Translations under genes and position numbers: made by a program
From: Sipunculus nudus
Lineage: Eukaryota > Annelida > Sipuncula > Golfingiida > Sipunculidae
DNA length: 64,000 nucleotides
Assembly: GCA_026874595.1 (NCBI GenBank)
Contig: CM049307.1
Coordinates: 9,263,579-9,327,578 of the forward strand
Reading direction: 5' to 3'
Notes under the pieces: model-generated
Databases searched by the model: none
The model's input: the letters and a program-made list of their open reading frames with translations, nothing else
What the model was told of the DNA's origin: nothing
Shown: positions 26,001 through 39,400 of the stretch, piece after piece
Numbering within the stretch: the first letter of the stretch is position 1
Layout of the letters: the number at the start of each line of letters is the position of its first letter

Positions 26001-29000
26001 CACCTTGAAACGTGCACATTTTCGCCCACATGGAAAAGGGGTCTAAGCCTTGAAGCACCCAATGTTAAAGTTTTTCATTCATGCCATGAAGCATTGACGA
26101 ATGAGCATCTGGTCATGTGCTTGAAAGCAGTTATGTACAGGAGTTATCCAGAATTTTATAAGCAATTGCTTAATTCTGATGACACAGGAAGTGAACCCAG
26201 TAAAATATGTTGAAACATGTTAGAACTAAACTTACCATGCATGTATTAGTATATTCCCAGCCATGGCTTCTTCAGCAAATTAAGGGAAGGAAAACCAGCG
26301 CCACCAAAATCATATAAGTTCCGCTCAAAACATGCTTAAGCTTTTCTTAAAGTGGTTTTCACGCACACAACTTTACACATGGAGCAGGAGAAGGTATCAC
26401 AATATATTGTAAACTTTTGAAAAGAATGAAGGACTCTTACAGTTAACACAGTGATATCATCCCAAGCTGATTGTAGCCTGGCCATAAAACTAGACAGAGG
26501 TCACAGATTCACCTTTTTCTTTTCTGTTTTACTTTTTTGTGTGAAAGATATCTATATATGTTACTGAAACAGAAACTGTCTGTTGAGGGGAGTTGAATGT
26601 GGAGATGACACAGACCTAGATGCAGGATATTTTTTTCTGCTGGTATTGTTGTCTATTCTTGTATAGTTTTGAGTCCTGACATCTAGTGAGAGAATGTTAT
26701 ACCTCTGACAAAGACAATACAAAGTGTCTCCTTCAGTGCTGGTGGAGGTCTCAGAATGTTTTCTGTTTTATAGGATAGGTCCATGGCCTGTTGGTGGCAG
26801 AAAGTGGTTAATTAAAATTAAAGTAACCATATAAAAAGAATGATATGTTACTATAAAGCCATCTGGATTTCAGGTTTATATGCAGGGGGTTTGGATGAAG
26901 CAAGAAGTCAAAAACTATCAAAAAGACATTAGAGTGAATCTCTGAGGTTGTATAGAGAGTTCACTACGTTAAGTTTGAAGCACACACAAGGTCAGTGTAA
27001 ATTTTATTACCTTAACCTATCGGCTACATCCTACCCATGTTGTTTTATTTAAAATAAAAATTATAGAGTACACACTTAACACTGTAACAACTAACCGTTT
27101 TCTGTTGAACCAAATTAAAAAGAGCTTAATTGTACCTGTACTAATGTACTGAGGTACACAAAAGTAAAAGGAAATATTTCTGTTTGAGTATAATAACTTT
27201 CTTGTATACCTAACCTAGATAACAACATAATTACAAAGGGATTTCTCATACACTTCAGATCACAAAGAAGGAGACACATGGCCATTTACAGTAAGAATGA
27301 GAGAGTTGGACAGAATAATTGACATAAAAGAATGAAGGATAAAAAGACATAAAGCTACCAAAAAAAACATGCAGCAACAATAAACCTCCATCCTATGCAA
27401 GCAAGGTGCTCACTAAACAAAACCATGCCAAGCTCTGTCCTGGGTTTCTGTAGTTGGGAAAAACACATATTAAGTGCTATATTTTCCAGATCTTTTTTGC
27501 TCTTTCTTTTTTGACCTTGTTGTTATACCAAAAAAAATCACATCAGGATTTTCAGAATTTGAAGAAAATATTTAAAACATTCTGGGATTTTTTTTCCTAT
27601 GATTTTACAGATATCTGATGATATAATTTGGGTATTCCTTGAAATGAGAAACCCTTTAATGCCAGCAAATTTATGAAGCTTATAAAAGGGGCCACTGTCA
27701 GCTCTACACCACATATTTGTAAGAATTAGATTATTTGCATGGATAGTAAAAAGCAAATTCACAGCAATGTGCTGAATTAGCATATACAATACACAGTACA
27801 ACATCAGCTATGACAGCAAGTGTGCTGCCTCTGTAAAGAAAATACTGTGAGAAGAGGAAGCAAATCTGTTACATATACATTAAGTTCCAGACAGATAAAA
27901 AAAGACAATTAATTTAAAATTACAGCCTTTAAGTTTTTGAAAAATGTCTCATTGTTGAATCAAAGATGATACAAAAAACTTCTATGTGCCCTATGTGTTA
28001 TATTCACATTGAGTGCTTTGATCAAATATGCCAGCATACCCAGTTCTCACTGAAGCTCTTAGTTTCATATCAAGGTGTTCTCAGGATTTCATAAAAACAT
28101 TTTTTTTCCTGATGAATTTTAAATATTCTGCAATATTTGTTCTACCTACTGTTGGTTTGACACATCTTCAATGATGCAGCAGTGAACAGCAGTTGCCAGG
28201 AATACAGTGACACTGAGACACAAGTTTGTATTTTATGTATGACATTAATACATACACAACTAGTACATGCTGTAGCCATAGAGAGCTAAAGACAGATTTC
28301 TTACTGAAGGGTCATCAGATCCATACACCCCAGTGTATATGCTGAGATAAAATACAACACACTAATATTATGAACTCTGCTGGTAGGTGCTGCCTGTTAA
28401 TGCCACTTACCTCACACTGCAGACATAACGCTTCCATTCTGACGTTGCCTTGAGCGATGTCCCACATGGTGTAATAACTGCCTATGCCTTCTTTTTCTGC
28501 TGAGTGTCTCTGGACACCTGTTCAAAGTTAGTTATTTGAGTTTTTGAAAAAATGCAAATCAACCATGATAATTTTTTCATAATTATTAGTTTTTATCAGA
28601 ATTCATTTTACATAACATGTTAAAGAAAATACTGATAACTCTAAATATAGGCAATTTTAATGAATGAAAAATGCAAAGTTTAAAATAATATGTCTTATGT
28701 ATGGATACCCAAACTCCCCAAGAAACAGCTTATTGTCCCAAAACCAGAATATAAAATCACTTTTTTTTTAAAATTGCGATACTGAGTACAAAGGTTTCTG
28801 TTTATGTGAAGGCAGTGTCTCACCTGGATCTCTCACCAGCAGAACAATGTATGTGTAGTAACCTACAGGTGTCAGGATGATGGATAACACAGCAAACATA
28901 GAATGATCTTCATATATATCTGATGGCGTGTTAAGGATATGACTGTTCTAGTACAGATATGCAACAATATGTTTATAATATAAAATAAAATAAACAGATA

Positions 29001-32000
29001 TGTATATCATTAAGCATCTTACTGGCATTACAGTCAAATAGGGGAAATGTTAATTAAAATTATTGGTTCATGTTGGCCAAATGAACGTTAGCAAATTTGC
29101 CTGTGGCTATCAGCAGGAGTGTACATACTCATCATTGGCATATGTTAACTTATTTGAATGATTGTTAAGAAAACTGTGTCTGGCTATTGGTCTTAAAAAA
29201 TAGATTGATTATTGTCTGAGCTTAGGCCATCACTAATTGAGACAATATAATGAAGGCCAAAAAAAATCCCCGCAAAATGTTTCAAGTGCATATTACCTGC
29301 CTTTAAAGATTTTTAATCTTAAACTTTGAAAGGTTTATAGCTGTGACAAGCATAGTGGTGCTATAGCTTCTTACTTCCAGCAATAAGCACAAGGAATATC
29401 CTCAAGGATACAGGGGAGAACATTGAAAAAATAGCTGACAGTGCTGAACAGTAAACCAGCAGCAAAGAATCCAGCAAAAAATGGATTTGGCCATCTGTGA
29501 AGAAAAGTACACATCAACACAAATACTGGCCTGACCCTTGTACTTATATCATCAATAGTTACACCTAACCATTAGCATGATTTTAATGTTAAACATTTTA
29601 TTCAGACATGACATATTTGGCTCCACAATTTGTCTATTCTAAACTAAAGCTATTTGCTTAATATATAGTAGGGGGCATATAAATTGACTGCTATATACAA
29701 CATCTGAACTATTTAGAGTTACTTGTTTAAATAAAGAAAAGAAAACATCAAATGTTCCTGTAAAATGAAACATGTAACATTGCCTCTACCCACATGACTG
29801 AGTTCATGATTGCTATAATCCCATCTATTGAAGCAACAGATTTTTCAATGCACATGGAAACATGAGTTATTATGATGTTAGATTCACATATCAGTACAAA
29901 ATGACACTGTTCTAAATAATTCAGCACTTTTGTTTGAAACATAAGCTTGCAGTTAAACCTCACTTACCGGCTGACATGAAACATGCGGTGCTGTTGCTGC
30001 ATTCCAACAACACCAAATGAGACCATCCCCACCAGTGTTACCCAGCCTTTTTTATTGAAGAGTTGTGCTACTGTAAGGGTTGATCCGTACCATATTGTTG
30101 CCATAAATAACAACCAGTACCAAACTATAACTGGTCCCTGAACCTTCTCTCCTGTGTTCTTGGTCTTGGAGTACATCTCAAGGAACTGAATAAGTTCTTT
30201 AAATCTGAAATTAGGGTTTATACAAAACCTTAAATTAACATCTGAACTCTAATCAGAAAAAAATGTACTTCAATGATATTCACTTAAAATCACTTTTTTT
30301 CTGTTACAGCTGGACACTTCATTGTTGTTAATTTGATTTTGTTTAAAGTTAACATAGGGCATTAAATACAAGTCCATCTCAATTAATATATTTGAGTGAT
30401 AAAAAGGGTCACTGATTAGTGCCACACTATACCTAGTGGTGACTGATATTGTAAATTCAAATTAGTAAACTTAATCAACAACATTTTTCTCTTCAGGTCT
30501 TTTTTTCTGTTTCTCTTATAAATCTTAATAACAGTGTCACTTCATTATATAATACAGCATTAATGCTGGGCTGTACCCTGTATTGGACTGAGTGCACTGT
30601 GACTCACTTGAATTCTTTGCCTTGTTTTGCCAGGTCCAACGGTGTGTAGCCATCTTTGTTTTTCTCGTGCAGCAGTTTGACTCCTGCATGCTCCAGCAGT
30701 TTCCAGCAGGTCACCATGTTACCAAACTTAGCTGCCAGGTGAAGGGAGTTGTTTCCATACATGTCAGTTTGGTGCAAATCTGATCTCTTAAAAATTCAAA
30801 TAAATATTGTATTGTAAGTCTTACACTACATATGGCACATTATGCATAAATTAACTCATCCTACATGTATCCCTGAATAAAGGTTGGGGTTTACAGTCTG
30901 ATATCAGTAAATGTTCAATAAGTAAATATATACTAACAGCCAAGTGAACCCTGGTGATCCTGTTGCTTGGACTTTATAGAAGAAACATACTGGAGAAATG
31001 TGAATCCTGCCTTTCCTTGATGTTGGTAATATGTCAAACATTTTAGACAGTCATTTATATATAACAAGGGACCCATGGGTCACATCGCTCAGCTGAATAT
31101 TGGAAAATATTAGTAACTGCAAAATATTTTTATTTCTTTTGGTTTTTCATGTATATTATCATTAGAAAAGCTATGAGAAAATGGCCCTGCTAAAATGAAA
31201 CTCTGTAAATTATAGAATAATGGACATGAGCTAAACCATTTAGTGATGCATCGAGGGAACAAATAGGCCTACGTAAGTGTTATATAAAAGTAACATTTCA
31301 TAAACAAATAATGTGTGAAGGTAATTAAGTTTTCAAAAGTTAAATATATGGCCATATGAGTTAAAAATTAATCCCACAAAGTTTGACCAATATTCCTAAT
31401 TTTAATACTAAGTTAACAGTGTTATTCACACCTAGGCCCCGCCAACTTTAAGAGATATGAATGAAATTCTACAAAGTATTTATATCTTCTTAAATCTTGT
31501 CAGTTAGCAATTACATTAGATCCTAATATTTTATCACATTTGAATATTAGGATTAAATTCCTGAAATTTTTTTCTTTAAAACAATCAAAATTGTCCAAGT
31601 CTTATCAAAAAGAATTTATTTAACATTAAAATTATAAGATTCATCTTGTTTATTAGTCCTGCGTATTGAAGGGGTGGGTGGGGGGAGGGGTCTCCATTGT
31701 TACTGCTAGTTGCTGAAAAAAATGTTAATTTTAAGATTCATCTAGTTCATAGTACAGGTCTGTCAACAGAATGGGGTGGGGGGGGGGGGGGGGGTGCCAG
31801 AGAAAAAGGCTCCCTGTGGTATGGTATTAACTGCAGACAGCCTGATCAAGCTCAGCTTAGTGGAGAGAGGGCTTGCCCCAGTGATGGGATTGCATAACAT
31901 TATGCCAAAAGCCTGGGGAGCATAGAGAGCTGCACTGAATGACCTACAGTCACCAAAGTGGACTGCTTAACAATATAAGGGACTACAACAAGAGCCCCCC

Positions 32001-35000
32001 CCCCAAAATTTCAATAACTAGCCTAATTTTGCAGCTTTTATTTTCAAATTTCAGATTTTAACAGATTAAATCCTTATGTGCACATGCTGTGAAAATTAAA
32101 TCCACAGTACTTACAGGAAAAAAACATGCCATGGCCAAAGTTGGGCAAAATTTAAGGAACCAAATTTTATTTTTGCTAATATTTTAAAAAATTTAAAAGA
32201 TTTTGATCTAATTTTGGGTATACAATTTAATTTTGATTAATTAAAGTTATATTACTGAAAAAAAGTCCTTAGCTTTATATATATATAATCATCTGCACAG
32301 TAAAATAATTCATGAGACATTTTGTATAGATTATGTCAGTCCCTCTAAGTGACACAAGGAAATGATTGCACTCACCTCTTTCTTGAGGAGGTATGGCAGT
32401 GCTTCCATGTGACCTCTAGCACACACAATATGAAGCGGTGTGTGTAGCTTATTGTCCAGGATGTTGGTAGATACAGAATGCAGCTCAACCAGATAGTGCA
32501 TGCCGTACCTGTAACAACAACCATTCAATACAACCAATTTCTATTACATTTTCAAATAATTTTGTCCCTTCTTGCTTTTTATTACTTTTCTTCACTTGTT
32601 TTAACTGATTGTATCCATATTTCCTTCCTTCAGCCTGTGTTTTGGTATAATCTGAAAATGACATTGCAAATGAAACTTTGTATGCAAGCTTTTTTACCAG
32701 AAGAATTTAATTATATGCCATACCAGACAGGAAATGACATCATAAATATACTTACACTGACCCTCCTTCTGCGGCGTGATGCATAGCTGTCTTCCCCGCC
32801 TTGTCTTTTGCGGTGATGTCTGCTCCATGATCCAGCAGAATATGTAAGATGCGAGGGTTGCCTCGTTTACATGCAAAGTGTAATGGTGTCTCATGGAAAT
32901 CATTTTTAGCGTTAAGATCTCCACCATTCTTGATCAATGCTTCAACAATTTTGATCTCTCCCCTCAAGGCTGCACGGTGAAGTGGAGACACACCGGAAAA
33001 CCCTAGAAAAGAATCAGGCAAAGGATTAGTTTCAGTGCTGTAATTCCAGATGTTATGAGGAAAATATCGTGAAAACTCTCTCAAATAAAGTGTGAAAAAG
33101 TAAAAAAGAATTTCAAACTGTACAGCTTTTCCTAGAATGCTTGTGTGTGCGATGCTTCATCAATAATGAAATCATCAGTGTCGTATATTAATATCATTTT
33201 GTCTGTTTTAAATGATAGGCAATCATTATTACAACAATTTTCAATCTTTTATTTATAAAATTTTCTTAATTTAGACCAAAAAAAATTTTTGAGATGAAAA
33301 GAGATGAAGAGACACAGAGATAAGATCCTGTAGTTACTGTCTGTACCACTAACCCTTCTCGTTGGCCCCTGCTGGGTTCTTCTGCAGTAGCTGTACTATG
33401 GTTTCTGCTGGCAGTGTGTCTAAAGCCTGGTGGATGCTGCAGGACCCTGGACCAGTCTGGTTGGGCTGGTAGGAGGGATACATCGTCATGCTAGCTGGGG
33501 CCTTTGGGTAAGGCGGCTGCTGTAAAAAGTATGAACAAATTTTCAAGTTGACAATTACATGTATCAATGCCTACAGAATCTTTCAAGGTTTTTATTAATA
33601 TTTACACATGAAGCTGAACATAATCATATTCTTTCCCATCATCATTGTGGATTAAAACTGTCTGCTATACATCTGTATTTGGGCCAAGATGATTACCAAT
33701 AATACCTATGATGGTCAATCTAGATCCTTGATTAGTCATGCTGGCTGAAGACTGTCCAGGTATAAACTATAACAAGTTAAGGCGAACCTGTGCAATGGGA
33801 TAAACATCAGGTATAATGCTTCCATGATAATATGCTTGGCCATAATTGGAAAAGTACTTGATTACTTTTCAAGTACATGAGTGACACATACATGTACAAA
33901 GCAAGCACTATACATTTTTAACCAGAGTACAAGCACCAGTTACACAAAAGTCACTCATGGATGGCATGGATGTACACAACACAAGAATGATTGAACTATG
34001 TGCACAGATTCAAGACCCAAAAACAATCGAAGGTGACACCAAAAGTCTTGTATACAATGATACTATTCGAGATGTATGGACATGCACAATTTCAGGCTGA
34101 TATGTCAAATCACTCCTGAAAATAAGCAGGTTCATACACTGTGCAAAAATTTATTTCAGGTGGCACCACCAGTTTTGTGTATGAGACAGCCACTGAAGAC
34201 TTATGGACATGCAAAATTCTAGGAACATACTTAAAACCACTCTTGAGCTATGAGCACAGATGCATGAAACCCAAAATCAATTATAGTTGGTGCCATAAAT
34301 TGTGTAGACAACAAAGCTATCCGAGATGTACAGATATGCACAATTTCAGGCTCATACATAAAATCCCTCCCGAGCAAATAACTAAGACCATATACCGTGC
34401 AAAAATCATTGTAGGTAGCCACACCAATCTTGTGTATGAGAAGGTCATCAAAGATGCATGGAAATGCCAAAATTCCATGGTGATACATCAAACTTCCCTT
34501 GAGTTGGGTCCACTCAGTTGACTAAGCTCAGCTGAGGTAGGCAATGGTCGCTAAGTGCCAGGTGTAGCTACTGCACGAGTGAACTCTTGACCTGTACCTG
34601 GCTGCACTGACTGAACTCATGACCTGTTTCCTAATCTGATACAATTGGCATTCTGCATGAGCAATAAATAGATACAGACTGAAACTGGGCCTGTTAAGAA
34701 ATTTAAATAGTTGGCAGTATGGCCAAGCTTTTTATAGACACAGACAAAATCTTGGCCTGTTGCCAAATTTGTTACACATACTTAAAACAAAATCAAGAAT
34801 ACGGTATATTTTATTCATTGGATATGGACACCCAACTATTTATCATCATGTGGAGCTTTACATGTTGCCTTTACAGCTCTGCTTATATACCAATGGAGCT
34901 CAGTCTGTTACTATGTTGATAATTCTACTAGCTTTGTTTTCCAAAATATCTTACAATCCTTTCATTATTAAAGGCCCAATAATTCAGCCAAAAATTATTT

Positions 35001-36367
35001 AAGTGAACTTGACAAAGGCCAACTAAAAATAATTTTATCCAATGTTACAGATTTCAAAACAACATTTTTTGCAGAAGAATTGCTGCTCTCAGGTTTGATA
35101 TAGACTTTCCTTCCCACAAGACCAACTTCAGCTTTCTATGACTCTCCCACAAATCAATGAACTCCATCTATTCTTATACAATTGCGAGAACTACCCTGTG
35201 ACAATTATTGTGAAAAATTAAACCATTAAGCAAGACAGTTTCATTATAAAACATCTTTATATGTAGACGCTTAAAGAGGCTAAAATTATGAGATTCTGCC
35301 TGTTAAAAAACCATAGATTGTTTCTGGGATTATTTCTGTAAAATATTGAACAATTTGGCTGGATAGTTTTGGAAAAGAAGATTTATAAAGGTTACTGCAG
35401 ATAGCAAAAAAATATGCCTATAGTTTTTTAGATAATAGTATTGCATAAAATTTGGTGAGGCTAGCTCCTGCCGTTTTTGAGATAGTATGGGTTAACATAC
35501 AGACGATGCCTCACAATCACATAAGCTCACATGATCGCTAACAATGGCACCACAAAGCAGAGAAAAGATGGGACAAGCTATTTCATCAATAGGCTCTATG
35601 GTCTTGACCTAAAAAAACAACAGAATATTCTTATATATAATTGGTAGGTGAGCCATATATAAGATGGAAGGTTATGGTCAAACATTTTGGCTAAAAATAT
35701 GTCCTGAAACAAATCAAAGAATTACAGATGGCTGGAAGAAAGGACAGATAGGAGGAGGGATGGACATACGCTCCATAAGCAGCAGTTATACTATGCTCAA
35801 CCTTTTGCTACACTACCCACTGCAAATAAATGGTGGTTGCCAGTCAGGTTTGGCCACCAGGTGGTGATGTCTTTGTGGAATTCCCCCTGCATAATATTTA
35901 ACCAATCACATTGCAGGTATCATCACCACAATTGGATGTTTTTTCAAGGTATAGGTCACTTTGCACTGTGCTGGTGTGGCCTGAGGTCAGTTTTCCCCCA
36001 CTGTCTGCATATTTCCAGTCTAGCAGTGCTACGTGAGCTTGCCATGTTCTTAGCTTTGTTTGTTCACATGCTAAGCCAATCAGATTTCTTCTACCAGTTC
36101 TGCAGATTTATTTAAACGCAGAGCAAATCAGATTTTACCTTGTCCAGTGCAAACTGACTGGGTGTTTGGCACCTTGCCAAATCAGAAGAATCCTGCTATT
36201 TCTCACAGGCAGTGAGTGGAAGGTCACCAGGAGGTTACTCGCTGTGTTCCGAGCATATACTAAAAAGCATGTGAGTATCATGCAACTTCATTATTTCAGT
36301 TTGTGAAGGGTTTACCTACCACTGAATAACAATCTCTTGTGTACACTGGTCTCTCTCTCTCTCTATC

Positions 36368-36435
<68 letters not shown>

Positions 36436-39400
36436 TATATATATGCATATATGCATGCGCTGTGGGCTTGTGTACTATAGAAGGGTGTTCAATTTTTGGC
36501 ACCTGAGCCCTGTATGTAGTATCCCTAGACTGAGCATACCTGCAGACCACCTTTAAAATACTGATAAAATAGGCCCCCTTTTTTTCTGGTGGAGGATGAC
36601 CATTGCTATACGGTGTACTATTCAGTATTCAGACATTACAGATATATATATGATCCACAGAGCGTATCAGCCTCAGATGGTCTGGACAGTTTCAATCCCA
36701 CTTGAAACATCTGAGTGACTTTGTAATTAGTACATGTGTATGAGACAGTTTGGGTCAGGAGTCATATTTAGCATTCTCTTATCGGCAGAGGCAAGTACTA
36801 TGAACTGTTGACAGTGAGCTATATTATTAACAACTTATTGCGTGGGGGGACCCATCCCCCCCCCCCCACACCTCCCCCTTAGCAATCCTATCCCCCAATC
36901 CTACAATATATAGTCATTGAGAAATATTATTAATTACCGTACTTGTAATTAGGGCTGAAAGGAGTACTCAAGTACTCGAGTCCGGGTAATACTTACCGAG
37001 TACTCGAGTGTAAAATTTGGATGTATGTACATGCAGATATTACTGCATATTTACTGGCATTCAGGGCCTATTTATTCATTATCAAAATAATTATCATACT
37101 GTACAGTTTATTTCAAAGAGACTTACATTTATAAGTTATATGCTTTTGAATGGATTTTCCCACTCTGTTTAATTTTAGTATTTATATCTATTCCTTAGTT
37201 TAGATAAAGTCAAGCCGTCATGAAGTCAAATTCATGTATTTTTTGCATTGATCAATAGACAGATGTCCGTTTAACTTTACAGTGCTGCCATGGTAACAAG
37301 TACTTGAATCTGAGGCAGGGTATACCTATCAGGTACTTGAGTCCAAAATTTTGTACCCTTATCATCCCTACTTGTAATGATCAGACAGTTATACTTAGTC
37401 AAGAAAGCGGTTGTTACCATACGGTAAGTAACTGTTTACAAAGAGTAAAAGACCATGGCTCACAGCTGATCTAGAAAGCACCATCATGCATTTAGCTTTT
37501 TTTTAAATTTCCAAATATAATCTAACTGATAAATGAATATGAATAAAAATGTGAATTTTAAACATGTTTGGATGTATATAATGGGTAAAATTGCAGTACC
37601 CACTGCAAACTGTAGTTAGGCCTACTCTTAAATTTACACGATTTTCCTTTGATGTTGTCTTATTTATATGGCAGGCCTTATTTCCACTCCGTGGGAGTGG
37701 AAATAAGGAATGCTTATTTTCACTCCCCCGGGGGGGGGGGGGGGGGGGGGGGTTGGTAATAAGGGATGCTTTATTTCCACTCCCCTCATTATAAAGGCTG
37801 GTGCAGTGTATAAGTATTCTGGAAAGTATAAGAAGTTTTTCTTGTTAAAAGAATTTTTGCGAAAGTGCATTATAGTTTTTTTATACTCTCTATAATATCG
37901 AGTCATTATAGGTTCATCAATAAAGCCTATATATTTTTACATTTGTGTACTAAAAAAGGTTTCAGTTTTTACATTGTAATGTATTTCAAAGTGAAATTGT
38001 TACTGTATTATACATAAATTTAAAACATATATATGATCTGCTAGAATAAAACTTACGTTTAAATTACCAGGTACATTCAAATTCTGGCAAGATTTTTAAA
38101 GACAAATAAAATGTGTTTTTCAGCAAATAGTTAAATTTTGTCAATAAGTTTGTTTCATAATTTTAAAGGTTTATATATTAGGCATGGGAACAAGCTTGCA
38201 TTAACTTAAATAGGGTAGGATATGTTTTGACAACACTTGTTTCCTGGCTTTGTCCTTATCAGTTGATGGTTAGCACCTTATCAGTAGGGCAAGTCTAGAG
38301 TCTGTCTCTCAATATGCCCAGACTAAATGTTGTCATGTCTTGGCTTAGTGCACAGGTAAAGCTTAGACAGTTGCACAGGACCTAGCACCAGATCAGCCCT
38401 CTGACATTATGGCCAGATTACTGGCTTGCCAGAGTGCCTGGACATCTAACTGTGGGGATCGCATTATAAGGCCCCATGAGGATGCAAATATTTTCATCAT
38501 TTTTGACAATGCCTCATTGCTTACAAGTATTGTGTCACTTCAAATAAACCCGGCCACTAGACCTTTTAATAAGTTTCTTATCTCTCCAACGACAACTACC
38601 ATGTGTGTGAAATATTCCGTTATAACCCAATATATTTGGATATTGTTCTGCATGTATGGTAGATTTCTGCCTGTTGAGATGGTTATAAAGCTTGGCACGG
38701 ACTTGCAGGGCGGTTCTAAATTTGGCTTGTGTCACGACTCAGTAGGGGGCCCTAACCGAGTCGTGTTTGTCACGGCTACACAGGACCATACACACTAGAT
38801 TGCAACTTCATGAATTTATCTGACCACTAGTGGATTTTATCCAAAACAATTTCAGTGGCTGGACTGTGATGTCAGAATAAGTGAACTTTGTCTGAAAGAA
38901 AAACTAGAACTACAAAGACATAGGATCCAAACAAAAAAGAGTAATTAAAGACTGTTGTCGCCAGTGTTGGACATTACAGGTAAGACAATTAACCAACTTC
39001 TATTACATTCTATACATCCCACAGGGCTGATGAAAGTAAATTTCTTAATTTGCAAATATTTAACTTTTCTAGTATATATAGGGTGTGGAAATAAGTATTC
39101 TTTATTTAAACTTCCAGGGGGAGTGAAATAAGCATCCCTTATTTCCACTTCCTGTTTATATCTATATATAATATGTATAGGTGATCACATCTGCCCGTGT
39201 TGGTGGAATCATAAAATTAAAAAAAAATCAAGTAAGCTCCATGCAGGAGGAAGAAAATTAATGACAGACCCTCACTGGCAGAACTATAGAAACCAGGCTG
39301 CAGCCTACCGCCGGTACAACGGGTGCCGCATAATAAATTGTTTCCTGACAAAGGCCGATACATATTATTTTCCTGAGAATTCCCGAATTTAATTTTGCTC

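Noticed and set aside
30608-30779. CAG at 30780-30782 as the acceptor of exon 5
   Set aside because: It leaves two leading bases, whereas exon 4 ends in phase 0; the AAG at 30787 keeps the ankyrin frame.
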